A stretch of DNA of 64,000 nucleotides from Theionarchaea archaeon. Its GTDB lineage: Archaea; Methanobacteriota_B; Thermococci; Methanofastidiosales; SZ-28-30. Below, one piece after another: positions 1 to 7,919 of the stretch (position 1 is its first letter; every line of letters starts with the position of its first letter). The translations under genes and the position numbers were made by a program. The DNA lies in NCBI GenBank assembly GCA_018992685.1, contig JACVGT010000001.1, positions 1 through 64,000 on the forward strand, given 5' to 3'. The notes below the pieces were generated by a model. That model saw nothing but the letters and a program-made list of their open reading frames with translations, had not been told where the DNA came from and searched no databases.

Positions 1-82
1 AGTCTGCAAGAAAGATCAGAGGAGGAGGAATCTTCTCCTGGTGCATCATCGAGATATTGGAAAGTTGGGAGTTGAATGACAT

Positions 83-340
83 ATGAGAGAAGAAATCCTA
101 AGAATCCTGACACAGAATACGGGAGATCTCCCAAAAAGAAGGCGACGCATGTATTCTATTCTGCATTTGCTATTTTTCAATATCCAATACATGGTCATTA
201 TATATATTGTTTTATTCTTGTCAAGGGAACATTCGTATCTCGGCATACTCGGGTTGGCCTATGCCTTTGTATTATTTGCCATGAGTGTCACTCTGGAGGT
301 AAGAAGGAATTCGGAACAGGACTCTGTACGAAACCTCTAG
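83..340 (+). CDS. small two-span membrane protein, unknown
   Basis: An 85-residue protein of no family I recognise. A basic patch (residues 18-22) precedes two hydrophobic stretches at about residues 24-46 and 51-70, so it is probably a membrane protein with two spans and a short polar tail. A frame starting at 76 also stays open to 363, but its product is polar and ragged and I treat it as a shadow. All three forward frames are open between 1 and 72, so an upstream gene probably ends here, perhaps coupled through ATGA at 83-86, but its frame cannot be chosen from this window. Confidence 0.5.
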   Translation: MREEILRILTQNTGDLPKRRRRMYSILHLLFFNIQYMVIIYIVLFLSREHSYLGILGLAYAFVLFAMSVTLEVRRNSEQDSVRNL

Positions 341-366
341 ATGGAGCTTGGAAAATGGTATAAACT

Positions 367-492
367 ATGCCTTTGTTTGTTGAAGGCAACTGGGTCCAAA
401 TGCCTGATGGCTGGAAACCAGAGGACCTTGCTTCTGAAAACCTACCTGCCTATAAAGTGAGGAAGATCGTAAAATGGAGAAAGAACAAATGA
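367..492 (+). CDS. possible 41-residue protein
   Basis: A short open frame between two better supported genes. The product is aromatic and charged (it contains NWVQMPDGWKPEDL and a basic C-terminus KIVKWRKNK) and has no membrane span. It overlaps by four bases (ATGA, 489-492) the ATG of the next reading frame, a typical operon junction. No clear ribosome binding site is visible. It could be a real small gene or the remnant of a longer one, and I cannot assign a function. Confidence 0.3.
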   Translation: MPLFVEGNWVQMPDGWKPEDLASENLPAYKVRKIVKWRKNK

Positions 493-571
493 AGAAGAAA
501 ATTTCCAAATTCTTGGCAGCTGACACTAGAGACATCCATGGGAATGGTCGCCACCTGAAACTGATGAACCT

Positions 572-1111
572 GTGACAATAGAGAAATATTCATATAGGGG
601 GAAGCAGAAAGGTGATTTTGTGAAACATTTGGTGATGATATCCTGGAATAGAGGGAATCGTACAGAAAAGATAGAGAGTATTCTGGAATCTCCTAGTCAG
701 TCAGGTCAGGCTGAGGTAGAATACTTGAAAGGGAAATCCTACTTATCCTGGCTCTTAGGAAGAGGAAAGGCGGAGCTATTACATGAGGATAATAATTGGA
801 ATCAGGTAAAAGTCTCATATAATGGGAAGTGTGCTCTAGACATTTTCGATTCAGCACTTGATGGACGTTATTTTGACAGCAGGTTTACGGAGGTTGAGAA
901 CCGGCACATTATGAATGCTCTTAAGAAAGCCGAAATTCTTACATGGCGGGACTACTACTCAGGGCATAAGCTGTTGAGACCTATTTTGTGGGTTTCAGCG
1001 ATGGCAGGGGCAATGGGGATGATCAAAGGATTGCTGGTTCATGATTTAATCAATGTTTTTCTTTTTGCTTGCATCACCATAGGTTTTGCATTTTTTATTC
1101 TTAGAAAATAA
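572..1111 (+). CDS. membrane-anchored protein, possibly frameshifted at its 5' end
   Basis: A 179-residue protein read from a GTG. The first 130 residues are soluble in character and the C-terminus holds two hydrophobic spans at about 136-155 and 158-177, so the bulk is probably anchored by its tail. The frame is open upstream to 530, giving a plausible proline/acid-rich lead-in (WEWSPPETDEP), and an ATG in another frame at 489 gives a good N-terminus (MKKKISKFLAADTRD). One base of shift near 527-537 would join them, so the true gene may start at 489 and be frameshifted. Family not recognised. Confidence 0.5.
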   Translation: MTIEKYSYRGKQKGDFVKHLVMISWNRGNRTEKIESILESPSQSGQAEVEYLKGKSYLSWLLGRGKAELLHEDNNWNQVKVSYNGKCALDIFDSALDGRYFDSRFTEVENRHIMNALKKAEILTWRDYYSGHKLLRPILWVSAMAGAMGMIKGLLVHDLINVFLFACITIGFAFFILRK

Positions 1112-1118
1112 TGGCTTC

Positions 1119-1256
1119 ATGGAGGATTTACCTTCATGGTGTAGGAATGGGAGCAACCATAATTCCGCGTCTTTTGTGTATGTAGGTATTCTCACTCTGG
1201 TTCTTGTTGCTGTTTTTTTAGGTGACTTGATTTCAAGGATGGGATATTCATGGTAG
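1119..1256 (+). CDS. 45-residue single-span membrane protein
   Basis: A short frame starting ATG GAG GAT just after the preceding stop and ending TAG at 1254. Residues 1-18 are polar. Residues 19-37 form one strongly hydrophobic segment (VYVGILTLVLVAVFLG) and a short tail follows. The hydrophobic segment and close spacing to the preceding membrane gene support a real small protein, but no ribosome binding site is obvious. Function unknown. It may work with the other small membrane proteins at 83-1111. Confidence 0.4.
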   Translation: MEDLPSWCRNGSNHNSASFVYVGILTLVLVAVFLGDLISRMGYSW

Positions 1257-1349
1257 ATTTTCCGTAATCATCATTGAACATAGTCTGCGCAGGCTTTTCT
1301 TTAGACTTGAGAAGGGAAGTATTCTTATATCCACGTACAGACTGAGAGC

Positions 1350-2042
1350 ATGACTGGTCACATTGGAATTGTTGCATGCAGTGCGGAAGGAGCAGCTTTG
1401 TGCTACCGGACTATTTGCATGGAAGGTGCAGCAGTAATGGGAACCCATTCTCATCCTGAAATTACCATGCATACCTACCCCCTCCATGAGTACATGAAAC
1501 AGGTTGAGCATAACGACTGGGAAGGCGTAGGGGCTTTGATGATTTCTTCTGTCAAAAAACTGGCGCAGGTGGGTGCAGATTTTGCCATATGCCCTGATAA
1601 CACTATCCACCAAGCCCTCGACATTGTTATAAGAGATTCTCCCATACCCTGGATGCACATAGCAGAAGAAGTTGCCAAAGAGGCTCAGAGGAAATCTTTC
1701 ACCTGTTTAGGCATTTTAGGTACAAAATATCTTATGGAAGGACCTGTGTACAAAGTAGTAGAAAACATGGGAATGCAGTACATGATCCCTGAGAAAAAGG
1801 AGAGAACAGAAATAAATAACGTCATTTTCAAGGAATTAGTATATGGAGTGTTTCGTTCAGAGTCCCGTCACTACTTTAACAACGTAATCAAGACGTTGAA
1901 AGAGAAAGGATGCGATGCAGTCGTTCTGGGATGTACTGAAATACCGTTGCTCGTCATACCCGAGGAATCTCCATTACCCGTTCTGGATTCCACCAGGCTG
2001 CTGGCACGTGCTGCCCTGAAAAAAGCAGTCCAGGAATACTAA
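1350..2042 (+). CDS. aspartate/glutamate racemase family protein
   Basis: A 230-residue member of the Asp/Glu racemase superfamily, cytoplasmic two-domain enzymes that invert the alpha-carbon of amino acids using a pair of acid/base residues. Visible motifs are GIVACSAEGAALCYRTI at the N-terminus, CPDNTIH where classical racemases have a Cys-Asn-Thr motif, and VLGCTEIPLL with the conserved second Cys. The first catalytic position is therefore Asp rather than Cys. I recall this CPDNTIH form from a recognisable subgroup, so it is not necessarily a defect. The true substrate is unknown. A TATA-like element (CTTATATCC, about 1323-1331) lies near the start, so the transcript may be leaderless. The neighbouring genes are transcribed the other way. 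Confidence 0.85.
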   Translation: MTGHIGIVACSAEGAALCYRTICMEGAAVMGTHSHPEITMHTYPLHEYMKQVEHNDWEGVGALMISSVKKLAQVGADFAICPDNTIHQALDIVIRDSPIPWMHIAEEVAKEAQRKSFTCLGILGTKYLMEGPVYKVVENMGMQYMIPEKKERTEINNVIFKELVYGVFRSESRHYFNNVIKTLKEKGCDAVVLGCTEIPLLVIPEESPLPVLDSTRLLARAALKKAVQEY

Positions 2043-2047
2043 CCTAC

Positions 2048-2683
2048 CTACTCCTCAAATTTCACAATGACTTCTTTCACATCCCACAGGGGTTCGATCT
2101 TATCCTTCACATCTTCTTTGATAGCTGCAGCAAATTGATGGTTCTCAGGCAGATCAACAGTAACAGTCACTCTGCCCTCTTTGACTTCTACTTTGATAAT
2201 CAACTCTGTTCTTACCACATCCAGCCCCGTCAGAGGATTCATTACGTGTCGTAATCTCTTTCTTACAATATCCTCTGTGGTGGGCACTTTTTCCTTTACT
2301 AGCCCATGTTTTTCCTCGTAGTCCTGGATGGCAGCTCTCAGGCCTTCGACAGCCAGGACAGAGCAGTGAGCCTTTATAGGGGGCAGCCCACCCAAAGCCT
2401 CTGATGCATCCTTCCAGCTCAAGTTCTTGGCTTCCTCCAGCGTCTTCCCCTTGGCCAGCTCAGTAATAATGGAACCTGTGGCAATATTGGATGCACATCC
2501 ATAGGACTCGAACTTGATATCAGTAATCCTCCTGGTCTCTTCATCCACCTTTATGTAGACAGAAACCATGTCCCCACAGGCAGGGGATCCTTCTGTGGAC
2601 TTCCCATCCGGGTCTTCTATCCTCCCCACATTCCGTGGGTTCTTGAAATGTTCAATAACCTTGTCAGTATATACTGTCTTCAT
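2048..2683 (-). CDS. iscU: Fe-S scaffold IscU fused to a MIP18/DUF59-like domain
   Basis: Scaffold on which iron-sulfur clusters are assembled from cysteine-derived sulfur. Residues 1-125 are IscU/NifU-N, with the conserved cysteines in SPACGDMVS, YGCAS and IKAHCSV plus the DKVIEHFKNPRNVG start typical of the family. Residues 135-211 resemble the MIP18/PaaD (DUF59) family, which functions in cluster transfer (PLTGLDVVRTELI, then a beta-rich segment ending VKEVIVKFEE). A scaffold covalently joined to a transfer-type domain is unusual, since ordinary IscU stops at about 130 residues. It is last in the tusA-dsrE-iscS-iscU operon, 4 bases after iscS, so sulfur donor and scaffold are made together. 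Confidence 0.9.
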   Translation of the reverse strand: MKTVYTDKVIEHFKNPRNVGRIEDPDGKSTEGSPACGDMVSVYIKVDEETRRITDIKFESYGCASNIATGSIITELAKGKTLEEAKNLSWKDASEALGGLPPIKAHCSVLAVEGLRAAIQDYEEKHGLVKEKVPTTEDIVRKRLRHVMNPLTGLDVVRTELIIKVEVKEGRVTVTVDLPENHQFAAAIKEDVKDKIEPLWDVKEVIVKFEE

Positions 2684-2687
2684 GATA

Positions 2688-3854
2688 TCAACCTCCTTTC
2701 CCCAGGGGGCTTATTTTTCTTAATGACTGGACCACATCAGATACAGCTTCCACCACAGCACCCACATCCTTTCCCGTGTTATACCTACCACAGGTAAACC
2801 GTACAGAGCCGTGAGCCCTTTCATGATCACCTCCAATGCCCATGATGACATGACTGGCTTCCAGTGACCTGCTGAAGCAGGCAGAACCCGTACTGACGGC
2901 AAATCCGCGCATGTCCAGGTGCAACGTAATGGATTCCCCTTCTACATAATGGAACGTAACATTGGCATTCTGGGGCGTTCTCTTGTGCCGGTGGCCATTC
3001 AACAGGGTATCTGGCACCTCTGCGAGGAGCCGGTCAATGAGCGTGTCCCGCATTCTCTTCAATCGTTCATTCTCCTGAGGAGTCACCAACTCCACCGCTC
3101 TGGCAAATCCCACAGCCCCGGGGATATTCTCCAGACCTGCCCTCACATCGAACTCCTGAAACCCGCCGTCCATGATCTTATCCAGAGGAGTCTCCTTCCT
3201 GATGTACAAGGCACCAATCCCTTTGGGGCCGTGAAGCGTATGGCAGCTCAAGGTGACCAGATCCACGGGTATCACAGAAACATCCAGGGGAACCCGGGTG
3301 AACGTATGGGTAGCATCAGTGTGGAAGATCACATCATGCTCCTTGCACATCTTCCCAATCTCTTTGATATCCTGGACAGTGCCGATTTCCTGGTTCGCAT
3401 GCTGGATGGACACCAGAATAGTCTCATCAGTAAAAGCATCTTCAAGAGCCTCACTTCCCACTAACCCAGTTTCATCAACCGCCAAGTACGTCACTTCAAA
3501 CCCCTGCTTCTCCAGCGTTCGTGCACTATTCAGCACTGGGAAATCCTCGATTCCAGATACAATGATGTGGTTCCCCTTCTTCTTCCTTTTCAAAGCCTGG
3601 GCACATCCCTTTACGGCAAGGTTCGAGGACTCAGTACTCCCTGACGTGAACACCAGTTCCTCACCTGCCCCATTGAGCACAGAAGCAATACTCTCCCGTG
3701 CCGCATCCAGGGCTTCCTTTGCTTCAATCCCGAGAGAATAACCAAATTCGGATGTAGCCACTGCATAGACATCAAAGAAATACGGGTTCATGGCCTGGGC
3801 CACCTTCTCATCCATGCGGGTGGCTGCTGCATTGTCCAAATAAACCAGATCCAT
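2688..3854 (-). CDS. iscS: cysteine desulfurase (NifS/IscS type)
   Basis: PLP enzyme that removes sulfur from cysteine and passes it as persulfide to IscU or other acceptors. At 388 residues it is full length for the class. The PLP-binding lysine is in SCHTLHGPKGIGALYI, the cofactor-binding TSGSTESSNLAV and SIQHANQEIG motifs are present, and the catalytic cysteine sits in STGSACFSRSLEASHV on the flexible loop. Upstream of iscU and downstream of dsrE in one leftward operon. The two neighbouring small sulfur-carrier proteins suggest that it also feeds a sulfur relay. Confidence 0.95.
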   Translation of the reverse strand: MDLVYLDNAAATRMDEKVAQAMNPYFFDVYAVATSEFGYSLGIEAKEALDAARESIASVLNGAGEELVFTSGSTESSNLAVKGCAQALKRKKKGNHIIVSGIEDFPVLNSARTLEKQGFEVTYLAVDETGLVGSEALEDAFTDETILVSIQHANQEIGTVQDIKEIGKMCKEHDVIFHTDATHTFTRVPLDVSVIPVDLVTLSCHTLHGPKGIGALYIRKETPLDKIMDGGFQEFDVRAGLENIPGAVGFARAVELVTPQENERLKRMRDTLIDRLLAEVPDTLLNGHRHKRTPQNANVTFHYVEGESITLHLDMRGFAVSTGSACFSRSLEASHVIMGIGGDHERAHGSVRFTCGRYNTGKDVGAVVEAVSDVVQSLRKISPLGKGG

Positions 3855-3863
3855 ACTACCACC

Positions 3864-4280
3864 TCAGATAAATAACGTTATCTCCGATTCTCTGGCTTCC
3901 TTTACATAGGTACCCACTGCACAGTATTCTGAGATCAAGTCCTGTCTCAAATCCTCCTTTCTTATGCCCATAATCTCCATGGTCATATCGCAGGCAAACA
4001 CCTTTCCACCAAGGTCGATGAAATCCTGCATCAGTCCCTCCAGAGTACGTACGTTAGCCTGTCTCATCTTCCTCTTCACCATCCACCTTCCCAGCCCCAG
4101 AAAATTCATCCGGGATAAAGAACCCGTCTCCAGTTCCCCCTTTTTCAACCGCATCAGCCCCCAGAAGGTAAAATACAGTGAGACATCCATGCCCATGGCC
4201 AGGGCACCATTCCCAATAATTAAGGCACTGTACACCTTGTCCAGGTCTCCACTGTGAACAACTATAGTTGCTTTGTTCAT
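3864..4280 (-). CDS. DsrE/DsrF-like sulfur-relay protein
   Basis: A 138-residue DsrE-superfamily protein, a small cytoplasmic fold that carries persulfide or binds partner sulfur carriers. The N-terminus (MNKATIVVHSGDLDKVYSALIIGNGALAMG) fits the DsrE/DrsH-like group, and a cysteine in KVFACDMTMEIMG is at the usual active position. A second cysteine is in SEYCAVGTYV. It lies between tusA and iscS, an association widely seen for persulfide relays. RBS in the preceding intergenic (GAGGAGAAATC before ATG). The exact acceptor is unknown. Confidence 0.85.
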   Translation of the reverse strand: MNKATIVVHSGDLDKVYSALIIGNGALAMGMDVSLYFTFWGLMRLKKGELETGSLSRMNFLGLGRWMVKRKMRQANVRTLEGLMQDFIDLGGKVFACDMTMEIMGIRKEDLRQDLISEYCAVGTYVKEARESEITLFI

Positions 4281-4291
4281 GATTTCTCCTC

Positions 4292-4516
4292 CTATCTTAT
4301 TTTGATCACGATTTTCCAGGTGTCTCCCTCTTCCTTAATTTCCAGCACCTCATGTCCCTGGGCTTCTACTGCCATGGGTATTTCCTTCTTGGAAGCAGGA
4401 TGCGTCCCAGTTACCTCAATAATGTCTCCTGATGATGCTTTCCGGATTGCCTTTCGGGTTTCAACTAATGGAACAGGGCATGTCTCCCCGACACAGTCCA
4501 CTTTAATGGTCGTCAT
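4292..4516 (-). CDS. tusA: TusA/SirA-type sulfur carrier
   Basis: A 74-residue sulfur carrier of the TusA family. The signature CPVPLVETRKAI (CPxP) holds the persulfide-bearing cysteine. I chose the ATG at 4516 over an upstream one because GGAGGATTAGT immediately precedes it. First gene of the leftward tusA-dsrE-iscS-iscU unit. With DsrE it probably hands sulfur from IscS to another pathway such as tRNA thiolation or cofactor synthesis, an inference from context. A TATA-like element lies about 85 bases upstream. Confidence 0.92.
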   Translation of the reverse strand: MTTIKVDCVGETCPVPLVETRKAIRKASSGDIIEVTGTHPASKKEIPMAVEAQGHEVLEIKEEGDTWKIVIKIR

Positions 4517-4600
4517 ACTAATCCTCCTCATTCTATGTGGGTTCGATGAATATGAACTTTTCCAGTGTTCTCACTACATCTCACATGAGAAGTGAACATA

Positions 4601-4610
4601 CTTAAAAGTG
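4601..4610 (-). promoter_or_regulatory. TATA-like promoter of the sulfur operon
   Basis: On the minus strand CACTTTTAAG lies 85 bases before tusA. Transcription would start about 25 bases on, near 4578, leaving a leader of about 60 bases that contains the tusA ribosome binding site. Assigned by motif and position only. Confidence 0.4.
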
Positions 4611-4734
4611 GCGGATATTTCCAAAAGGTGAATTATACAGATATCTTATAAAGAATAGACTCCCCCATGATACAACCAGTCTTAAGACCACACGGGATGT
4701 TAGTATTCCATCTTTTGCTGTTGACAGGCCCCGA

Positions 4735-5210
4735 CTACTTTCGTATGTTAACTACGCTGGCATAGGTGGCTTTTTGCAGTTCCATGGGTGATAGTCTGAT
4801 GAGAGAGGTTTCGCTCCCCCCTCCACCGTATACACTTTCCTTTTCCATGACTGCAGGATCAATGAGAACGGTGGCTCCGAACCCGAAGGGAGGAACACCA
4901 CCAGCAGGATATCCCGTTATTTCCAGCACTCCTCAGGTTTTGCCATCCGGAGGGATTCACCCGATACTCCCATTGCTTCAGCCACACGGGAGGTACTGAT
5001 TCTGTGGGTTCCCTTGACGATTGCCACAATCACGTTCCCTTCTCGATCTATCATGCACATGCTCTTGATAAAATCATCAGGAGAAGCATGTACTGCCTGT
5101 GCTGCCTCTGTGACAGAATGGCATGATTCGGAGAATCTCAGATGCTTTCCTTTGATATGGTGTTCCTTCAGGTAGGCCTTTATCTTTTCTTCACATTGAT
5201 GGTGAGTGAT
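4735..5210 (-). pseudogene. ybaK: broken YbaK/ProX-type aminoacyl-tRNA deacylase
   Basis: YbaK proteins hydrolyse mischarged tRNA. Family signatures are intact in two frames. The first part covers HHIKGKHLRFSESCHSVTEA and CMIDREGNVIVAIVKGTHR. The second covers LEITGYPAGGVPPFGFG and VYGGGGSETSLIRLSP. They meet at about 4927-4934, where PEE is followed by a one-base deficit that gives TGCTGGAAATAA instead of continuing VLEITGY. In addition, the place where the start codon should stand, right after AGGTGATCGC, reads ATC and no ATG/GTG/TTG is in frame. Two independent lesions favour a pseudogene over a sequencing error. It directly follows the stop of the DinB-like gene. Confidence 0.75.
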
Positions 5211-5219
5211 GCGATCACC

Positions 5220-6032
5220 TCATAGGGACTTGCTTCTGATGGGCGTTCCCAGGTACTCTCGAATGTTGTAGATATGTTCTCTTTCATGTTCCAGGAATCG
5301 TCTCATCACTTTGCGGGCTGTCCATTTCTCGTGCGGGTGGGCTGTATATGCCTCCTCAGTGAGTATGATGTTCCCCAACTGTGGAATCATATCCTGTAGT
5401 GTCTTGCAGGATGCAGTTCTCACGGTCTGCAGCCTCTGAAACACGGGCAACGAGTCCACGGCCTCGACAGGTAGCCCTGCATGAATTTCATACAGGGTGT
5501 GTGCTTCAGGACCCATCCGGGATAGGTAGAATTCTTCAGCATTACATATGTGGTGCAGGATATCAGTGATGCTGCGCAGTTTTCCCTCTGGTTTCATGGT
5601 GAGCTGATCCTCCGGGAGGTCCTGGACAATAGTGAGGAGATCGTCCCTGTTGTAGCTCATGAGCGTGACGAAATACTGGAGGTCTTCTGGAGTCACAGGG
5701 GTCATATCATAGTGAAAGAGCGCCACCTCGCCTCCTGACTCCCCCAGCCCGGGGACATTGTGCACTTCTTCAGCAACTACAAGGGCCATCTCATTACAGA
5801 CGGGCACCTGTTCTTGATGGTTGCCCAGCCAGTCCATGTGGTAGTAAACCTCCCGTTCCAACTCTTCAAGAAGCTCCTGGTTCTCCCCTCCCCATGCAAT
5901 GGTTCCAGGGAACTCAATGCACCGTCCATACCACGTTCTGGTAGTCCCCTGTTCAATGGCGACCTCCACGTACATAGGCACTCTTTGGACAGGGCACATA
6001 TAAGGTTCACTCCAGCGCCTCCTGCGGTTCAT
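5220..6032 (-). CDS. HicB-like plus DinB-like two-domain protein
   Basis: A 270-residue cytoplasmic protein. Residues about 20-75 look like a HicB-type fold (TRTWYGRCIEFPGTIAWG, then LLEELEREV). Residues about 120-265 are DinB/DfsB-like, a four-helix bundle that binds a metal through three histidines, seen here in ILHHICNAEEF and LEHEREHIYNIREYL. Such DinB-like proteins act as thiol-dependent transferases or are of unknown function. The start could be a few codons later (M12). A TATA-like element at 6073-6080 is well placed for a start site near 6048. The next gene downstream, ybaK, is broken. Confidence 0.75.
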   Translation of the reverse strand: MNRRRRWSEPYMCPVQRVPMYVEVAIEQGTTRTWYGRCIEFPGTIAWGGENQELLEELEREVYYHMDWLGNHQEQVPVCNEMALVVAEEVHNVPGLGESGGEVALFHYDMTPVTPEDLQYFVTLMSYNRDDLLTIVQDLPEDQLTMKPEGKLRSITDILHHICNAEEFYLSRMGPEAHTLYEIHAGLPVEAVDSLPVFQRLQTVRTASCKTLQDMIPQLGNIILTEEAYTAHPHEKWTARKVMRRFLEHEREHIYNIREYLGTPIRSKSL

Positions 6033-6072
6033 GAAGAGGGTCTGAGCTTACAACCTTTCTCTGCTGGAAAAA

Positions 6073-6080
6073 CTTATATT
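6073..6080. promoter_or_regulatory. TATA-like element, possibly serving both directions
   Basis: CTTATATT read rightward and AATATAAG read leftward lies between the two divergent genes that start at 6032 and 6130. It is 41 bases from the leftward start and 50 from the rightward one, so one element, or two overlapping ones, could drive both genes. Confidence 0.4.
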
Positions 6081-6129
6081 CCCTGACACCATAACAAGTG
6101 TGGAGCATGAGGTTCAGAAGGTGTGATGT

Positions 6130-7212
6130 GTGTCTTCAGAAGTTAAGGAAAGGGTGGTTTCATCTTTTTTCGGAACCAGGTATTTCACTTTGCTGGATCT
6201 AGAGATCAAGCAGCGTATCTCTGTGAATGGTCTTTGTTCCAGACAGGATTTGGGCAATAACCTTTGTCAAAAGGGATATGCAGAAGAAGATGTTGAAAAG
6301 GAACTCATAAGGCAAGGTCACTGCTCTACAATACGCTATCTTCCTGATAAGGATACTTACGTCAGCTTGGACATGGGAAAGGCCCTGTGGATGGATATTT
6401 GCCATCGTATCAATGAACAGGACCAACTGCTGGCAGGCAGCCTGTATTACAGAAAAGGATTCATCACTCTGGATGTATACCGCACAGATTTTCAGTCCCC
6501 CCAGCTGAGAAAGGCGGCCATATCTTCCGGACTGCGTCGAGCCCCTGTCATGAGGCGGACCGGCAGGTTCCAGCCAGGAGACGCTTCCCGCTGCTTAAAG
6601 GGTCTCTTGCACGTGTTGCCGGAAGCTGCCTGTGGGCCAGGAGACTATGCAGGAGTTCTCCAGAAGACAGGAGAAAAAATAGGTCGCAAACCACCAAAAA
6701 CACCGTGGGTGTGGCTGGCTGTTCACCCTGTTATAGAGGTAGATCTTCCTCCGTGGAGAAAGACTGTCTTGCGGGCGCTTTTCTCCCTAACCAATGGGCC
6801 TGCCACCTGGAGGGGAACTCCTGTCTCTCTCTACGAGCTGACTGGATATCTGGATGCCTCTCTTTCTGATATTGAGGAACCATTAACATATTTTCTGGGG
6901 ACGGGAATCATCCAGACTGCAGAGAATGATTATACTCCCACAGAGGAGGGCTATGCTTTACTGTCAGGGATTTTCAGGCCTCGTCACAGGGTCACGTTTG
7001 CAGTGACCCGCTGTGGACGACTTCTGTACCGGTTGGAGGTCAGTAGTCCCAGTTTTCTCTGTCCTGAAGTCCTGGATTTTCTTGTTGAAGCTGGTGGCTG
7101 CCCACATGAGAGCAGAGGTACACCCGTCGTCTTCTCGCCTGGCAGGAGATCCCACGTCATGGAGGTCATGGAAGGCCTCATGAAAACGATAGCGGCCATT
7201 GAGGATCGCTGA
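6130..7212 (+). CDS. conserved-looking protein of unknown function
   Basis: A 360-residue protein I do not recognise. GTG start after AAGGTGTGAT. It has no signal peptide or membrane span. Residues 20-120 alternate helices and charged stretches that could be winged-helix-like. Residues 215-290 (PPWRKTVLRALFSLTNGPATW, then TSVSLYELTGYLDA-like helices and TPTEEGYALLSG) also resemble a winged-helix DNA-binding segment. A cysteine pair CGRLLYR / FLCPEVL / GGCPHES in the C-terminal 70 residues might bind metal. It stands alone between divergent and downstream single genes. Confidence 0.7.
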   Translation: MSSEVKERVVSSFFGTRYFTLLDLEIKQRISVNGLCSRQDLGNNLCQKGYAEEDVEKELIRQGHCSTIRYLPDKDTYVSLDMGKALWMDICHRINEQDQLLAGSLYYRKGFITLDVYRTDFQSPQLRKAAISSGLRRAPVMRRTGRFQPGDASRCLKGLLHVLPEAACGPGDYAGVLQKTGEKIGRKPPKTPWVWLAVHPVIEVDLPPWRKTVLRALFSLTNGPATWRGTPVSLYELTGYLDASLSDIEEPLTYFLGTGIIQTAENDYTPTEEGYALLSGIFRPRHRVTFAVTRCGRLLYRLEVSSPSFLCPEVLDFLVEAGGCPHESRGTPVVFSPGRRSHVMEVMEGLMKTIAAIEDR

Positions 7213-7256
7213 TCATCCGCAGAATTTAAGAAGGAGAAAAGCACAACCAAGGTGCC

Positions 7257-7811
7257 ATGAAGAACGATCTCCCCCTGCACGTCAAAGGTGACCCTGATTA
7301 TGACCATCAGGATGCAACTGCGGCCGTAGCTCTGCTTTTGGCCTCCAACTCTGATCTTGAAATACTCCTTGTTGAACGCGTTAATAGTCCGGGAGATCCC
7401 TGGTCAGGACATATAGCTTTTCCCGGAGGGAAACGCAGCCCTTCCGATGCGACCTTGAAAGATACGGTAGTGAGAGAAGTAGCTGAGGAAGTTGGGATTG
7501 AGATACATGATCACGAGTTCCGTGGAGTTCTCCGCCCATTCATTTCACCACCCAAACCAGACATGAAGATCCTGCCCTTTGTCATACTCCTTGACGAAAG
7601 ACCTCAAGTTACCCTCAATAGGGAAGAACTGCAGTCCTTCATGTGGAGTTCTGTGAACCACCTCCATGAGTATGAGGGGACGACACGAACTTTTGTTGGA
7701 GAAGTCCCGGCCTTCACTATTGGTGAATATGTAGTCTGGGGGTTGACCTACAGGATTCTAACCCATTTTCTGACGGTACTGCACATGTCGGGACAGCAAC
7801 CCCGTGAATGA
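7257..7811 (+). CDS. Nudix hydrolase, CoA-pyrophosphatase-like
   Basis: A 184-residue Nudix enzyme that cleaves a nucleoside diphosphate linked to another moiety. The Nudix box is complete: GGKRSPSDATLKDTVVREVAEEVGI pattern at residues 57-81, with REVAEEVG supplying the metal-binding glutamates. The preceding SGHIAFPGG motif and the length resemble the CoA/NADH-diphosphatase (NudL-like) branch, so coenzyme A or an NADH-type substrate is likely but not proved. Start chosen after AAGGTGCC. A TATA-like AATTTAAG lies about 30 bases upstream. Confidence 0.9.
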   Translation: MKNDLPLHVKGDPDYDHQDATAAVALLLASNSDLEILLVERVNSPGDPWSGHIAFPGGKRSPSDATLKDTVVREVAEEVGIEIHDHEFRGVLRPFISPPKPDMKILPFVILLDERPQVTLNREELQSFMWSSVNHLHEYEGTTRTFVGEVPAFTIGEYVVWGLTYRILTHFLTVLHMSGQQPRE

Positions 7812-7919
7812 ATCCCGCCATTCCTCTTCTGGTTTGTATCTTCTGTTCTTATTTATCCACCGAGTTTCGAAAGGGTTGCTATCAGATAGGTTCTTAAGAG
7901 TGTCAAAGGTACAGGATGC

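Noticed and set aside
76..363. Overlapping 95-codon frame at the window start
   Set aside because: It overlaps a frame whose product has two clean membrane spans, and its own product lacks any recognisable pattern.
2919..3464. 181-codon plus-strand frame inside iscS
   Set aside because: Antisense shadow of the cysteine desulfurase.
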